A DNA stretch of 63,421 nucleotides from Capnocytophaga catalasegens (GTDB taxonomy: Bacteria > Bacteroidota > Bacteroidia > Flavobacteriales > Flavobacteriaceae): contig NZ_BPMA01000041.1 in the NCBI RefSeq assembly GCF_026005215.1, positions 1-63,421 on the forward strand, written 5' to 3'. The translations under genes and the position numbers were made by a program. The notes beneath the pieces were generated by a model that ran no database searches, was not told where the DNA came from, and saw only the letters and a program-made list of their open reading frames with translations. Below, piece after piece: positions 55,689-63,421 of the stretch; the stretch's first letter is position 1; each line of letters begins with the position of its first letter.

Positions 55689-57911
55689 TTAACTTAATAT
55701 ACTATTTAGTGTAGCACTTGGACGCATTATTTTATCTAATTTTTCAGTAGAAGGTGCATAATATCCTTCTATATTTACCGATTTTCCTTGAGTAGATTTT
55801 AATTCACTCTCTATAAGTGTTCGTTTTTCTACAAGTTGATTTACTATTGAAGTAAATTCATTAGCCAGTTCATCATCTTCTTTTTGCTTAGATAGAGCTT
55901 CAGCCCAGAAGAAAGCTAAATAAAAATGAGTATCTCGGTTATCAGTTTCACCTACATGTCGAGAAGGAGCTATATTGTTATTCAATAAATTCTCAATGGC
56001 AGTATCTAACGTTCTAGCCAAAATACTTGCTTTACGATTGTTAAATGTATTGGCTAAGTGTTCCAATGATGCAGACAATGCTAAGAACTCTCCCAAAGAG
56101 TCCCAACGCAAGTGATTTTCATTAAGAAACTGTTCTACAAGCTTAGGAGCAGAGCCTCCGGCACCCGTTTCAAAGAGTCCTCCACCATTGATAAGTGGTA
56201 CGATAGATAGCATTTTAGCACTTGTTCCCAATTCTAATATAGGAAAAAGGTCTGTCAAATAGTCTCGAAGTACATTGCCTGTTACCGAAATGGTATCTTT
56301 ACCATCTTTTAAGCGTTCTAAAGTAAATCGCATTGCTTGTTCTGGAGATAAAATATGTATTTCTACTCCATTTTTGTTAAATTCAGATAGATAATGGGTT
56401 ACTTTTTTGATAATATTAGCATCATGGCTACGAGTCAAATCTAACCAAAATACCGCTGGAGTGTTAGTAAGCTCAGCTCTTTTGATAGCTAACTTGACCC
56501 AATCTTGTATCGGAGCATCTTTAGTCTGACACATTCTCCAAATATCTCCTTTATCTACTCGATGAGTTATTAACTCATTCCCTTGATTATCAATAACTTT
56601 TACAATTCCATCAAACGGAATTTCAAAAGTTTTATTATGAGAACCATATTCCTCTGCTTGTTGTGCCATTAAACCTACATTGGGAACACTTCCCATCGTA
56701 GTAGGGTCCAATGCACCATGTTTCTTACAAAATTCGATGATAGTCTTATATATGCCAGCGTAGCTACTATCTGGGATAACCACTTTCGCATCTTGCAATT
56801 GCCCCTTTGCATTGTACATTTTTCCAGAAGTACGTATCATAGCAGGGATAGAAGCATCAATAATAACATCACTTGGTACGTGTAAATTCGTAATTCCTTT
56901 GTCCGAATTGACCATTGCAATAGGTTGTTCTTCAATACATTGTTGTATTTGTGCAAGTATTTCGTCTTTTTTAGTATTTTCCCAATTAGTTAATTTATCT
57001 ATAATAGTGCCTAAACCATCATTCGGATTGATTTGTAACTCATCTAACAATGTATTATATTTATCAAAAACAGGTGCAAAATACGCTTTTATAGCCTCTC
57101 CAAAAATAATTGGATCAGAAACTTTCATCATTGTAGCTTTCAAATGGATAGAAAATAATACCCCTTTGCGTTTTGCATCAGCTATTTGTGCTTTGAGAAA
57201 TTCATATAATACCTTTCTGCTCATCACCGAGGCATCTATAATTTCGCCTCTTTGCAGACTAAAATTATCTTTTAAACATACAATTTGTCCGTTTTTGCTA
57301 TGCAATTCAATACGAATTGTTGTTTCAGAAGGTATTATAACAGATATTTCGCTATGCTTGAAGTCATTGGCAAACATTGTACTCACTTCCGTTTTAGATG
57401 AAGACTCCCAAGTACCCATCGAATGCGGATTTTTACGAGCATAATTCTTTACAGAAATTGGCGCTCTACGATCAGAATTCCCTTCACGTAATACCGGATT
57501 AACTGCACTTCCTTTTACACTATCATAAATAGCTTTTATCTGTTGTTCTTTTTCATTTTTAGGTGATTGTGGATAATCAGGAACTGCAAAACCTTTGTTT
57601 TGAAGCTCTTTAATAGCATTCAAAAGCTGAGGCATTGAAGCACTAATGTTGGGTAATTTGATTATATTAGCCCAAGGAGTTTTTGATAATTCCCCTAAAA
57701 AGGATAAACTATTTTCTACTTGTTGTTCCAAAGGCAATTCAGATGAGAAAGCAGCTAGAATTCGCCCAGAAAGAGAAATATCTTTAGAGACTATCTCAAT
57801 ACCTGCCGATTTTGTAAATCGTTTAATAATAGGTAATAGCGAATAAGTAGCCAATAATGGAGCTTCATCAGTTAGAGTGTAGTAGATCATTGAATTGTTT
57901 TTTGTTTGCAT
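55689..57911 (-). CDS. NADP-dependent isocitrate dehydrogenase, monomeric type
   Basis: A 740-residue enzyme of the citric acid cycle making 2-oxoglutarate and NADPH. Length (about 740) and motifs such as [20 protein letters not shown]-like [33 protein letters not shown] and [16 protein letters not shown] identify the monomeric class (IDH II), not the usual dimeric Icd. The start may be at 57911 or at the ATG at 57890 ([14 protein letters not shown]), which matches the common N-terminus. It diverges from uridine kinase. Confidence 0.94.
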   Translation of the reverse strand: MQTKNNSMIYYTLTDEAPLLATYSLLPIIKRFTKSAGIEIVSKDISLSGRILAAFSSELPLEQQVENSLSFLGELSKTPWANIIKLPNISASMPQLLNAIKELQNKGFAVPDYPQSPKNEKEQQIKAIYDSVKGSAVNPVLREGNSDRRAPISVKNYARKNPHSMGTWESSSKTEVSTMFANDFKHSEISVIIPSETTIRIELHSKNGQIVCLKDNFSLQRGEIIDASVMSRKVLYEFLKAQIADAKRKGVLFSIHLKATMMKVSDPIIFGEAIKAYFAPVFDKYNTLLDELQINPNDGLGTIIDKLTNWENTKKDEILAQIQQCIEEQPIAMVNSDKGITNLHVPSDVIIDASIPAMIRTSGKMYNAKGQLQDAKVVIPDSSYAGIYKTIIEFCKKHGALDPTTMGSVPNVGLMAQQAEEYGSHNKTFEIPFDGIVKVIDNQGNELITHRVDKGDIWRMCQTKDAPIQDWVKLAIKRAELTNTPAVFWLDLTRSHDANIIKKVTHYLSEFNKNGVEIHILSPEQAMRFTLERLKDGKDTISVTGNVLRDYLTDLFPILELGTSAKMLSIVPLINGGGLFETGAGGSAPKLVEQFLNENHLRWDSLGEFLALSASLEHLANTFNNRKASILARTLDTAIENLLNNNIAPSRHVGETDNRDTHFYLAFFWAEALSKQKEDDELANEFTSIVNQLVEKRTLIESELKSTQGKSVNIEGYYAPSTEKLDKIMRPSATLNSILS

Positions 57912-58008
57912 ACGATAAAATTTTATAATCTATGGCGCAAGTTAAGAATTTTTTTAACCAAAAACAAGAAAATATTTTATAAACATTGAATAGAATTTGT
58001 AAAAGTTG

Positions 58009-58016
58009 TATTTTTG
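58009..58016 (+). promoter_or_regulatory. -7 promoter element of udk
   Basis: TATTTTTG fits TAnnTTTG, 22 bp before the ATG at 58039. It overlaps an in-frame upstream codon, supporting the later start. Confidence 0.5.
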
Positions 58017-58038
58017 CAAAAAAATTTTTGTTCAAATT

Positions 58039-58653
58039 ATGTTGATAATAGGTATTGCAGGTGGAACCGGTTGTGGGAAAACAACAGTAGTCAATAAAAT
58101 AATTAGCGAATTGGCTGCCAGTGAAGTAAATGTTATTTCGCAAGATTCTTATTATAAAGATTTGTCGCATTTGAGTTATCAGGAGCGAACACAAACCAAT
58201 TTCGACCACCCCAAGTCCTTAGATTTTGACCTATTAAAACAACATCTTATTGACCTTAAAGAAGGCAAAAGCATAGAGCAACCTGTATATTCGTTCGTAG
58301 AACATAATCGTACTAAAGAAACTACTCTTGTACACCCTTGTAAAGTGCTTATTGTTGAAGGAATTCTTATTTTTACACATCCTGATATACGCGATTTATT
58401 TGATATTAAAATATATGTTCATGCCGATTCAGATGAGCGACTTATCCGTCGTATCAAAAGAGATACAACCGAAAGGGGGCGTGATATTACAGAGGTTTTG
58501 GAGCGTTATCAAAAAACATTAAAACCGATGCATCAACAATTTATTGAACCCACCAAAGAGTTTGCCGATATTATTATTCCGAATAATAGACGTAATGCAG
58601 TGGCTATCAATATCGTAAAAACCATAATCCGTAATCGTATTTTAAATCGATAA
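58039..58653 (+). CDS. udk: Uridine kinase
   Basis: A 204-residue kinase phosphorylating uridine and cytidine for salvage. GGTGCGKTT (8-16) is the P-loop, QDSYYKDLS binds substrate, FDHPKSLDFDLL follows, and RRIKRDTTERGRD is the lid. Starting at 58039 gives MLIIGIAGGTGCGKTT, the normal N-terminus. The DivIC/FtsB-like gene follows after 3 bp, an arrangement common in Flavobacteriia. Confidence 0.94.
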   Translation: MLIIGIAGGTGCGKTTVVNKIISELAASEVNVISQDSYYKDLSHLSYQERTQTNFDHPKSLDFDLLKQHLIDLKEGKSIEQPVYSFVEHNRTKETTLVHPCKVLIVEGILIFTHPDIRDLFDIKIYVHADSDERLIRRIKRDTTERGRDITEVLERYQKTLKPMHQQFIEPTKEFADIIIPNNRRNAVAINIVKTIIRNRILNR

Positions 58654-58656
58654 ATA

Positions 58657-58965
58657 ATGAAAGAATTTTTTCAGAAAAATAAGATTTTTAGTAGTAAATA
58701 TCTATATTGGATTGTATTCTTTGTTTTTCTAATATGGATGTTATTTTTCGATATGAATTCTTGGACAAATCATAAAAGACTCAACAAAGAAATAGAATCT
58801 CTAAAAAAACAAAAAGAATTTTTACAACGAGAAATAGAACGAGATAAAAAAAGTCTCGAACAAATCAATACGATAGAAGGCAAGGAAAAGTTTGGTCGTG
58901 AGCATTATTACTTAAAGCACGATAACGAAGATATTTATATTATTGAATACGATACGATTCGTTAA
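58657..58965 (+). CDS. Septum-formation initiator family protein (DivIC/FtsB-like)
   Basis: A 102-residue bitopic membrane protein: short cytoplasmic N-terminus, one transmembrane helix (about 17-33), then a coiled coil (RLNKEIESLKKQKEFLQREIERDKKSLEQI) and a small periplasmic end with EKFGREHYYLKHDNEDIYII. It would join the FtsB/FtsL/FtsQ complex at the septum. It follows udk by 3 bp. Confidence 0.88.
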   Translation: MKEFFQKNKIFSSKYLYWIVFFVFLIWMLFFDMNSWTNHKRLNKEIESLKKQKEFLQREIERDKKSLEQINTIEGKEKFGREHYYLKHDNEDIYIIEYDTIR

Positions 58966-59039
58966 AACACGCTTAATAAAATAATTGATAATCAGGTTAA
59001 AACACTTTTTTGATAAAAAATATAGAAAAAATAGAGTTG

Positions 59040-59047
59040 TATTTTTG
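59040..59047 (+). promoter_or_regulatory. -7 promoter element of the PUR-family gene
   Basis: TATTTTTG fits TAnnTTTG, 52 bp before the ATG at 59100. Confidence 0.45.
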
Positions 59048-59099
59048 GTAAATTGAGATTTTATTCCGAAATTTGGGGTTCTCAAACTAAGTGGAATTT

Positions 59100-59468
59100 A
59101 TGGAAGAGAAAGAGTTAGAACACGACGAAATTTTTTCAAAAGTATTACGCGCAGGAAGACGAACATACTTTTTTGATGTAAGAGGAACCAAAGCCGGTGA
59201 TTACTACTTAACTATTACTGAAAGTAAAAAATTTACACATGATGATGGTTCATTTCATTATAAAAAACATAAGATTTACTTGTACAAAGAAGATTTCAAT
59301 GACTTTAAAGAAATTCTTGATGAAATGACTTCGTATGTTTTAGAAGAGAAAGGAGTTGAAGTTATTTCAGAACGTCATCAGAAAGATTTTAAAAAAGATT
59401 TTTCAAATCATTCGACAGGTATTACTGAAAACAAATCATTTACTAATATCGATTTTGATGATATTTAA
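59100..59468 (+). CDS. PUR-family single-strand nucleic acid binding protein (DUF3276)
   Basis: A 122-residue protein with the PUR-repeat pattern: IFSKVLRAGRRTYFFDVRGTKAGDYYLTITESKK, then HKIYLYKEDFNDFKEIL. Bacterial homologues, first described in Borrelia and common in Bacteroidetes, bind single-stranded DNA or RNA. The ATG at 59100 (MEEKELEHDE) is preferred over the GTG 9 bp upstream. A C-terminal tail of about 30 residues is not part of the fold. Confidence 0.87.
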   Translation: MEEKELEHDEIFSKVLRAGRRTYFFDVRGTKAGDYYLTITESKKFTHDDGSFHYKKHKIYLYKEDFNDFKEILDEMTSYVLEEKGVEVISERHQKDFKKDFSNHSTGITENKSFTNIDFDDI

Positions 59469-59498
59469 AAAATAGGTTTTTATAGTAGTGATTAGTTA

Positions 59499-59537
59499 AT
59501 CCTTTTTTGCCTTATTTTGAGTGAAAAAGGATTTTTT
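59499..59537. terminator. Terminator after the PUR-family gene
   Basis: AATCCTTTTTTG pairs with GTGAAAAAGGATT, followed by TTTTT; it faces the convergent UDG-like gene and may serve both. Confidence 0.7.
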
Positions 59538-59566
59538 TATTTGAAAAAAGATAAATTCAGAATTTT

Positions 59567-60235
59567 TTATTTGAAAAAAGCTTTGTATTGCATTACTCGA
59601 AAGTCAATTGTAGAGAAATTAGGATTTTGTTGTTTTAGTTTTTTATAGAGCGCAATACTTCCTATGGCTCTATTTGCTGAACCTGATGGGGCTGTGAGTG
59701 ACACGGTTTTTATCATCTTTCCTTGAAAAGAAAATCGGTGAAGTTTAGGAATTTGGTCAGAAAGTAACTCCATAGCTAAGCCTTTATGTTTTAAATATTT
59801 GCGAAATAAATACTCGGGTGAGTTTTTGCTACTTCCGCCTGTGAAAAGCAATGTTTCTACCGAAGGAAATACTTCTAAATATTGAAAAAAATCTCTCAAG
59901 ACGATGTTTTGCATACCCAAGTCAGAGGCGTCTATTTTGGTTCTTTGGCAACTGGCTACGATATCACAAATTCCAATTTTATTTTTTGAAAGAAATTTTT
60001 TACGTTGATTTACAGCTTCTTGTGTATTTTCAAAAAGAAAACTTGTTTGAAAGATAATTCCCAAAATTTTCCATAATTGTCCGTCTCTGCTTCCGTAGCA
60101 GAAATCGACATCATTGGACTTTAAAAGTCCATATCCTGAGAAACGAGGTGGAGGCAACGTACCTACAATTAGTTTGGTAGCTCCCTGAGGAATAAACGGC
60201 GGATACGGATGCAAATGAAGGAATTTTTCAGGCAT
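59567..60235 (-). CDS. Uracil-DNA glycosylase superfamily protein
   Basis: A 222-residue protein of the UDG fold. LIVGTLPPPRFSGYG near residue 24 is the active-site loop (motif A position), NKIGICDIVASCQRTKIDASD the following region, and LTAPSGSANRA resembles the DNA-intercalation motif. The catalytic water-activating residue is not certain. The ATG at 60235 is preferred over the upstream frame start at 60286, which overlaps the neighbouring gene. Substrate unknown. Confidence 0.72.
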   Translation of the reverse strand: MPEKFLHLHPYPPFIPQGATKLIVGTLPPPRFSGYGLLKSNDVDFCYGSRDGQLWKILGIIFQTSFLFENTQEAVNQRKKFLSKNKIGICDIVASCQRTKIDASDLGMQNIVLRDFFQYLEVFPSVETLLFTGGSSKNSPEYLFRKYLKHKGLAMELLSDQIPKLHRFSFQGKMIKTVSLTAPSGSANRAIGSIALYKKLKQQNPNFSTIDFRVMQYKAFFK

Positions 60236-60237
60236 TT

Positions 60238-60525
60238 TCAGGAAATAATATATAAAAAGAGAGCCAAAAACAACAAAACACTGCAAAAAACAAAAATAAC
60301 TAAAAAAGTTTCTTTTTGTTGTTCTTTTTTTATTTTGGTGCAGATATTTAACTTAATTTCTTCTAAAACTTCAGGTGGAATATCATCGTTAATAAATTGG
60401 TTTTCTGATGTTTTGTAAGTTAGTGAGGCATTACGCTTGTTGTTTCTTGCCCGATGAGCTTTTTTTAAAGAATTGTTTGTATTGATTCTTTTTATCATAT
60501 CTATTATATGTCCTGCGTAACTCAT
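60238..60525 (-). CDS. Small conserved flavobacterial membrane protein
   Basis: A 95-residue protein from the ATG at 60525 (MSYAGHIIDMIKRINTNN): a basic soluble N-terminal part with an acidic patch (DDIPPEVLEEIKLNI), then a C-terminal transmembrane helix (FLVIFVFCSVLLFLALFLYII). Such proteins occur across Flavobacteriia and have been loosely annotated as riboflavin synthase beta subunits, for which nothing here speaks. It ends 2 bp before the UDG-like gene, so they are cotranscribed. Confidence 0.72.
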   Translation of the reverse strand: MSYAGHIIDMIKRINTNNSLKKAHRARNNKRNASLTYKTSENQFINDDIPPEVLEEIKLNICTKIKKEQQKETFLVIFVFCSVLLFLALFLYIIS

Positions 60526-60620
60526 TGTATTTTCAATTTGTAGGAGCAAAAAAACTCCGTTCAATAATTTTTTATATTTTTTCGAATAAAAAATGCTTTG
60601 CGTTTATGTATTTTTCTAAT

Positions 60621-61340
60621 TTACTCAGTAGGTGTTTCATTTTTACTGCTATTTCGACGTTTTATAGTGCTATTAGCAGTCGAAATCACCTGTTCCGTAG
60701 CCTCTACAAATCCCTTAAATAGGGTCGGATTAGCAATTTTCATTGCGATAAGATACGGAATGAGTTTCACATTGATAGCTTCGAGCAGCGGTTTTTTGAG
60801 CGATGAGGCAGAAGATGAATTTTTCTGCTCCGAAAGGGTCTTTTCGTACTCGGCACGAAGCTCAGTAAAGGCATTTTGTTCATTGCGAAGTTGCGAAATG
60901 ATTTCTTTTATCCCTTGAAGTGCCTCAATAGCCTGCTGCATATCGGGGGTCGAAAAATCCTGCAACAGCGACTCTATCAGAGACGACTCTACAGCATAAC
61001 TCTCCCGCGTAATCTTTATCCCGTACTTTGAGAAAACACCATAAAGCTTCTCTGCACTCTCTTTCAGTGAAGGCACCGGCAGAGTGCGATAGCCAAGCAG
61101 TGCCGTATTCAGAGAACGTAACAGAGTGTCGCGTCTGAGGTCGGCATCTTCAAGTCTGGAAAATGAAACATCACGCTTAATGGCTTCCGTGATTTGAGCC
61201 GAAAGCGTTTCTATGTCGGCAAAAAGAGGCTTTAAGAAATCTTCCTCCTTCAAACCACTCTCTTTGCGGTAAAGCACCAATAAACGGTCGGAAACATTAT
61301 CTATTTCGGTGGTGCGAATGGATGTGCTTAGTTTGTTCAT
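60621..61340 (-). CDS. DUF6261-like helical protein (second of two), GC-rich
   Basis: A 239-residue helical protein with the DUF6261-like layout: ETLSAQITEAIKRDVSFSRLEDADLRRDTLLRSLNTALLG in the first half and IISQLRNEQNAFTELRAEYEK in the second, matching the pattern of the gene at 41438. Codon choice differs from all neighbours (CGT/CGC, CTG, GCC and GGC frequent); two 60-base lines counted by hand are 27/60 and 29/60 GC, well above the surroundings. No start-codon ambiguity. It lies next to the 42-bp repeat array. Function unknown; probably acquired. Confidence 0.65.
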   Translation of the reverse strand: MNKLSTSIRTTEIDNVSDRLLVLYRKESGLKEEDFLKPLFADIETLSAQITEAIKRDVSFSRLEDADLRRDTLLRSLNTALLGYRTLPVPSLKESAEKLYGVFSKYGIKITRESYAVESSLIESLLQDFSTPDMQQAIEALQGIKEIISQLRNEQNAFTELRAEYEKTLSEQKNSSSASSLKKPLLEAINVKLIPYLIAMKIANPTLFKGFVEATEQVISTANSTIKRRNSSKNETPTE

Positions 61341-61688
61341 ATCAATAAAATTTTAGAGAATTAAAAATAGATTTTTATTAACACCGCTAAGGTATAAAAA
61401 ATATATTTCACTAAGCAACTATTCAGGTAAACTTTAACATTATTTAGTATTTAGCCTTGCCTGTTTAGGCAAAATGAGAAAACAAGCGTTCCAACCCTTT
61501 GCCTACTTAGGCGATACGCAAAAACAATCGTTTTCTACCTTTACCTACTTAGGCGAAGGTCGCCTCCACGTGTTTTGGGACTTCGCCTAAGTAGGCGAAA
61601 CAAGAAAACAAGCGTTTTGATGCTTTGCCTAAATGGTTGAAGATTTAAAATGATAGGTTTTATATAGATGTAAATTTACCACGAGAGA
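61341..61688. repeat. Gene-free stretch with exact 42-bp-period array and palindromic core (61459-61636)
   Basis: GCCTnnnTAGGC-type cores lie at 61459, 61501, 61543, 61585 and (degenerate) 61627, exactly 42 bp apart. Copies at 61501 and 61585 are perfect palindromes (GCCTACTTAGGC and GCCTAAGTAGGC). The 30-bp intervals share AAAACAAGCGTT in three of four copies, so they are diverged tandem repeats and not CRISPR spacers. 42 is a multiple of three and one plus-strand frame reads a 14-residue repeat (YLGDTQKQSF type) through copies 1-3 before a TAA in copy 4. The rest of the stretch holds a possible minus-strand promoter (TACCTTAG) near 61383. Confidence 0.8.
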
Positions 61689-63421
61689 TTACGATTTATT
61701 ATTACTTATAAAGCCTACAATTGTATTTACAATAGAATTTAAATTGCCTCCCTTACTTTGTATAATTTCTTGAGGAATAATCCCTCTATAATCTGCTAAG
61801 TGTATTGAGTGAGTCTGTTGTTTTTCAGCTTCTAAATTGACTTCTATTAGAGGTTTTATCATATCACCTATATCCGTCACGAAATTTGTAAGAGGTAGAA
61901 TCTCTTCTAATGAGAGTTGATATCGGTCATTACCGCCTTCGTAGCGGGTAATATCTACAACACATAGAGCATAATGTTCATTTTCTTCAACAGCTCGTTG
62001 TAATTGTAGTTTGCTCATAGAAACCGAATTCTTTGAATCCCATCTTGATTTTACTTCTATATAATAAATGGGGTCATTATCAAAGTAAATGACAATATCT
62101 TGTCCTCCTTGTTGATCGGTAGTTTCTAACTCTTCTTCATTTTTAAATGAAACACGAGCTTTTAATTCGCTTGACAATCTATTTCTAATGAGATTTTCAA
62201 TACGAGTTCCTATTTCGTATTTATGCTGAAAATCGGCTTTCGTTTGATTTTCTTGTTGTAGTAAATTTGTCGCTTTGTCCAACAATGTAGAAAAGTTATC
62301 TTCTTGGATAAGTTTTCCAAGTTTTTTTAAATCAGATTTTCCTAAACTTACAATTGAAAATATATCATCTTTAGTATTTTCATCTGTAACAACCTCTAGC
62401 ATTATGTTTGCTTTTCTATCATCAAGCCTTGGGAAAAGCTCTAAAGATAAATCATCACTACCTTTCGATGACTTAATAATATCGAGTATATCATTTTTAA
62501 AAGGATGTTGATTGATATTGGCAATATCCTTGTCAAAAAAAATATCTTCAATCTCAGTTGTGAGTTGTTTAGTTGTTACCCGTCTATCTTCTGTAATAAA
62601 TTCATTGAACTCATTATAGATTAATTCTTCCCTGATTTCTTTTCCCACTACTTTTTTATAAAGGTCTTTAATTTGAGAGTTTATATTGTCCTCTTTTTTT
62701 AGCTCACCAATACATTTTAATTGGTTTAGTTGATTAGGATATATTTTTGAATTTAAATAAACATCTTTAAAACTATCTTCATTACATTTTGCTATTTCAA
62801 GTAATAATTTAATATTATTTTCCACCCAATCTTCGTTGTGATAATGCAGTAGGTTAAAAAAGATTTGAACCAATATCTTCCTTGTTGAGCGAATATCTAA
62901 ATCTTCACTTGAATTTTCAAGATTGGATAATTCAATTAAATTTTCATCAAAAGAATAATACTTACTAATTATTTTTACTAATGATTTTGGTTTACTTTGA
63001 GAATTTATATTGTTGTTTAACTTGCAATAGTCTAATAAACTCTTAAAAAGGTTTTGATCCCACTTTTTCAATTGCTCTATTGATTGGATATTGTAAGATT
63101 CTTTATTGAGATTCTCAGGAAAATAAATATATTTCGAAGCTTCTAATTTATCTAATTTTGTTTTAACACTATTTGAAAAATCTCTTCTATTGAACTTTTT
63201 CAAATCATAATTGAAATCAAAATCTTCGTGAATCAAATGCTCAATAGAATCTGGAATCAAACATCTCCCAATTTCAATAAGTGTTTCATTTAAATCTTGA
63301 GGCTCAAAGAGTGATGATAAAGAGCAAAATTTTCCATCTAAATTTGGCAACAAACTATACTCCGAAAAGTAATTTTTCTTATTCTCTTTGATTAAATTCT
63401 TATTTGTATATCCGTAATCAC
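61689..63421 (-). CDS. C-terminal part of a large protein with nuclease-like (DUF3883-type) end; runs off right edge
   Basis: The frame is open from 63421 to the stop at 61689, so the N-terminus is outside the window; a TTG near 63353 is not a real start. About 577 residues are visible, mostly helical and without signal peptide. Near the C-terminus GGQDIVIYFDNDPIYYIEVKSRW (around 62040-62100) gives the D...E-x-K core of the PD-(D/E)xK fold as in DUF3883 / protein NO VEIN C-termini. The beginning, SLLPNLDGKFCSLSSLFEP, resembles segments of very large sacsin/HSP90-like ATPases of Bacteroidetes that end in this domain. Identity of the missing ATPase part is inference. Confidence 0.6.
   Translation of the reverse strand, partial: DYGYTNKNLIKENKKNYFSEYSLLPNLDGKFCSLSSLFEPQDLNETLIEIGRCLIPDSIEHLIHEDFDFNYDLKKFNRRDFSNSVKTKLDKLEASKYIYFPENLNKESYNIQSIEQLKKWDQNLFKSLLDYCKLNNNINSQSKPKSLVKIISKYYSFDENLIELSNLENSSEDLDIRSTRKILVQIFFNLLHYHNEDWVENNIKLLLEIAKCNEDSFKDVYLNSKIYPNQLNQLKCIGELKKEDNINSQIKDLYKKVVGKEIREELIYNEFNEFITEDRRVTTKQLTTEIEDIFFDKDIANINQHPFKNDILDIIKSSKGSDDLSLELFPRLDDRKANIMLEVVTDENTKDDIFSIVSLGKSDLKKLGKLIQEDNFSTLLDKATNLLQQENQTKADFQHKYEIGTRIENLIRNRLSSELKARVSFKNEEELETTDQQGGQDIVIYFDNDPIYYIEVKSRWDSKNSVSMSKLQLQRAVEENEHYALCVVDITRYEGGNDRYQLSLEEILPLTNFVTDIGDMIKPLIEVNLEAEKQQTHSIHLADYRGIIPQEIIQSKGGNLNSIVNTIVGFISNNKS

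Noticed and set aside
56812-57444. Plus-strand ORF opposite isocitrate dehydrogenase
   Set aside because: Antisense shadow of a conserved gene with no homology-like motifs or promoter.
61459-61636. CRISPR array (short repeats, 30-bp spacers)
   Set aside because: The 12-bp cores are too short and variable, the intervals resemble each other (AAAACAAGCGTT in three), and no cas genes are present.
63300-63360. TTG near 63353 as start codon of the right-edge gene
   Set aside because: The frame remains open to the end of the window and upstream residues look like ordinary protein, so this is an internal position.

Overview
The window is AT-rich chromosomal DNA of a member of the class Flavobacteriia, most likely Capnocytophaga or a close relative. 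The evidence is a gliding-motility permease of the GldF family, many promoters of the Bacteroidetes type (TAnnTTTG at -7), L21 with a C-terminal helix-hairpin-helix extension, an OstA-like protein, a DUF3276 PUR-family protein, a DUF6427-like membrane protein, a monomeric isocitrate dehydrogenase, and exo-glycosidases typical of a host-glycan forager. The genus is inferred from gene content; no marker gene here fixes it.

Left edge (1-2400, minus strand): an accessory effector-type cassette. A PAAR-like DUF4280 protein overlaps by ATGA a putative zinc metalloprotease (HELMHALGLKH) whose frame runs without a stop into a lipoprotein-signal-like segment and then off the window. It lies 19 bp behind a glycogen cluster (2420-8374): glycosyltransferase/glycogen synthase, debranching enzyme, an HXXEE membrane protein and branching enzyme. 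A YD-like lipoprotein follows at 8410-9384.

Housekeeping core (9.5-37.3 kb): L21-L27, tRNA-Thr, a Gcr-type membrane protein, then a tight run of methionine aminopeptidase, methyltransferase, thioredoxin-like protein, YaaA, DapB and dCMP deaminase. Next come HemW, GldF without GldG, thiol peroxidase, peptidase T, an acyl-CoA ligase, a FucP-like sugar transporter, phosphofructokinase, a DinB-like protein, GAPDH and an N-acetylglucosamine kinase-like protein. After these are a lytic transglycosylase, FolD, a MazG-like hydrolase, OxyR divergent from Dps, a nucleoside phosphorylase and a thioesterase/isochorismate synthase pair (menaquinone).

Envelope and glycan region (37.4-57.9 kb): a 43-bp tandem repeat, OstA-like protein, a shrunken methyltransferase-like protein, QueD, LpxH and a DUF6261-like protein. 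A glycosidase run follows: GH92 mannosidase, GH95 and GH29 fucosidases, a rhomboid protease and a GH3/beta-lactamase fusion. These would strip terminal mannose and fucose from host glycoproteins and recycle N-acetylglucosamine-containing material, feeding the sugar-handling genes near 23-28 kb. No SusC/SusD pair is present. A Rieske-like lipoprotein, a DUF6427-like protein, a helical hypothetical protein and isocitrate dehydrogenase complete the region.

Right edge (58-63.4 kb): uridine kinase, a DivIC/FtsB-like protein, a PUR-family protein and a UDG-like protein, then a second DUF6261-like gene with clearly higher GC. Next is an exact 42-bp-period array with a palindromic core, and finally the 3' part of a large protein with a nuclease-like (DUF3883-type) C-terminus, probably a sacsin-like ATPase that continues beyond the window.
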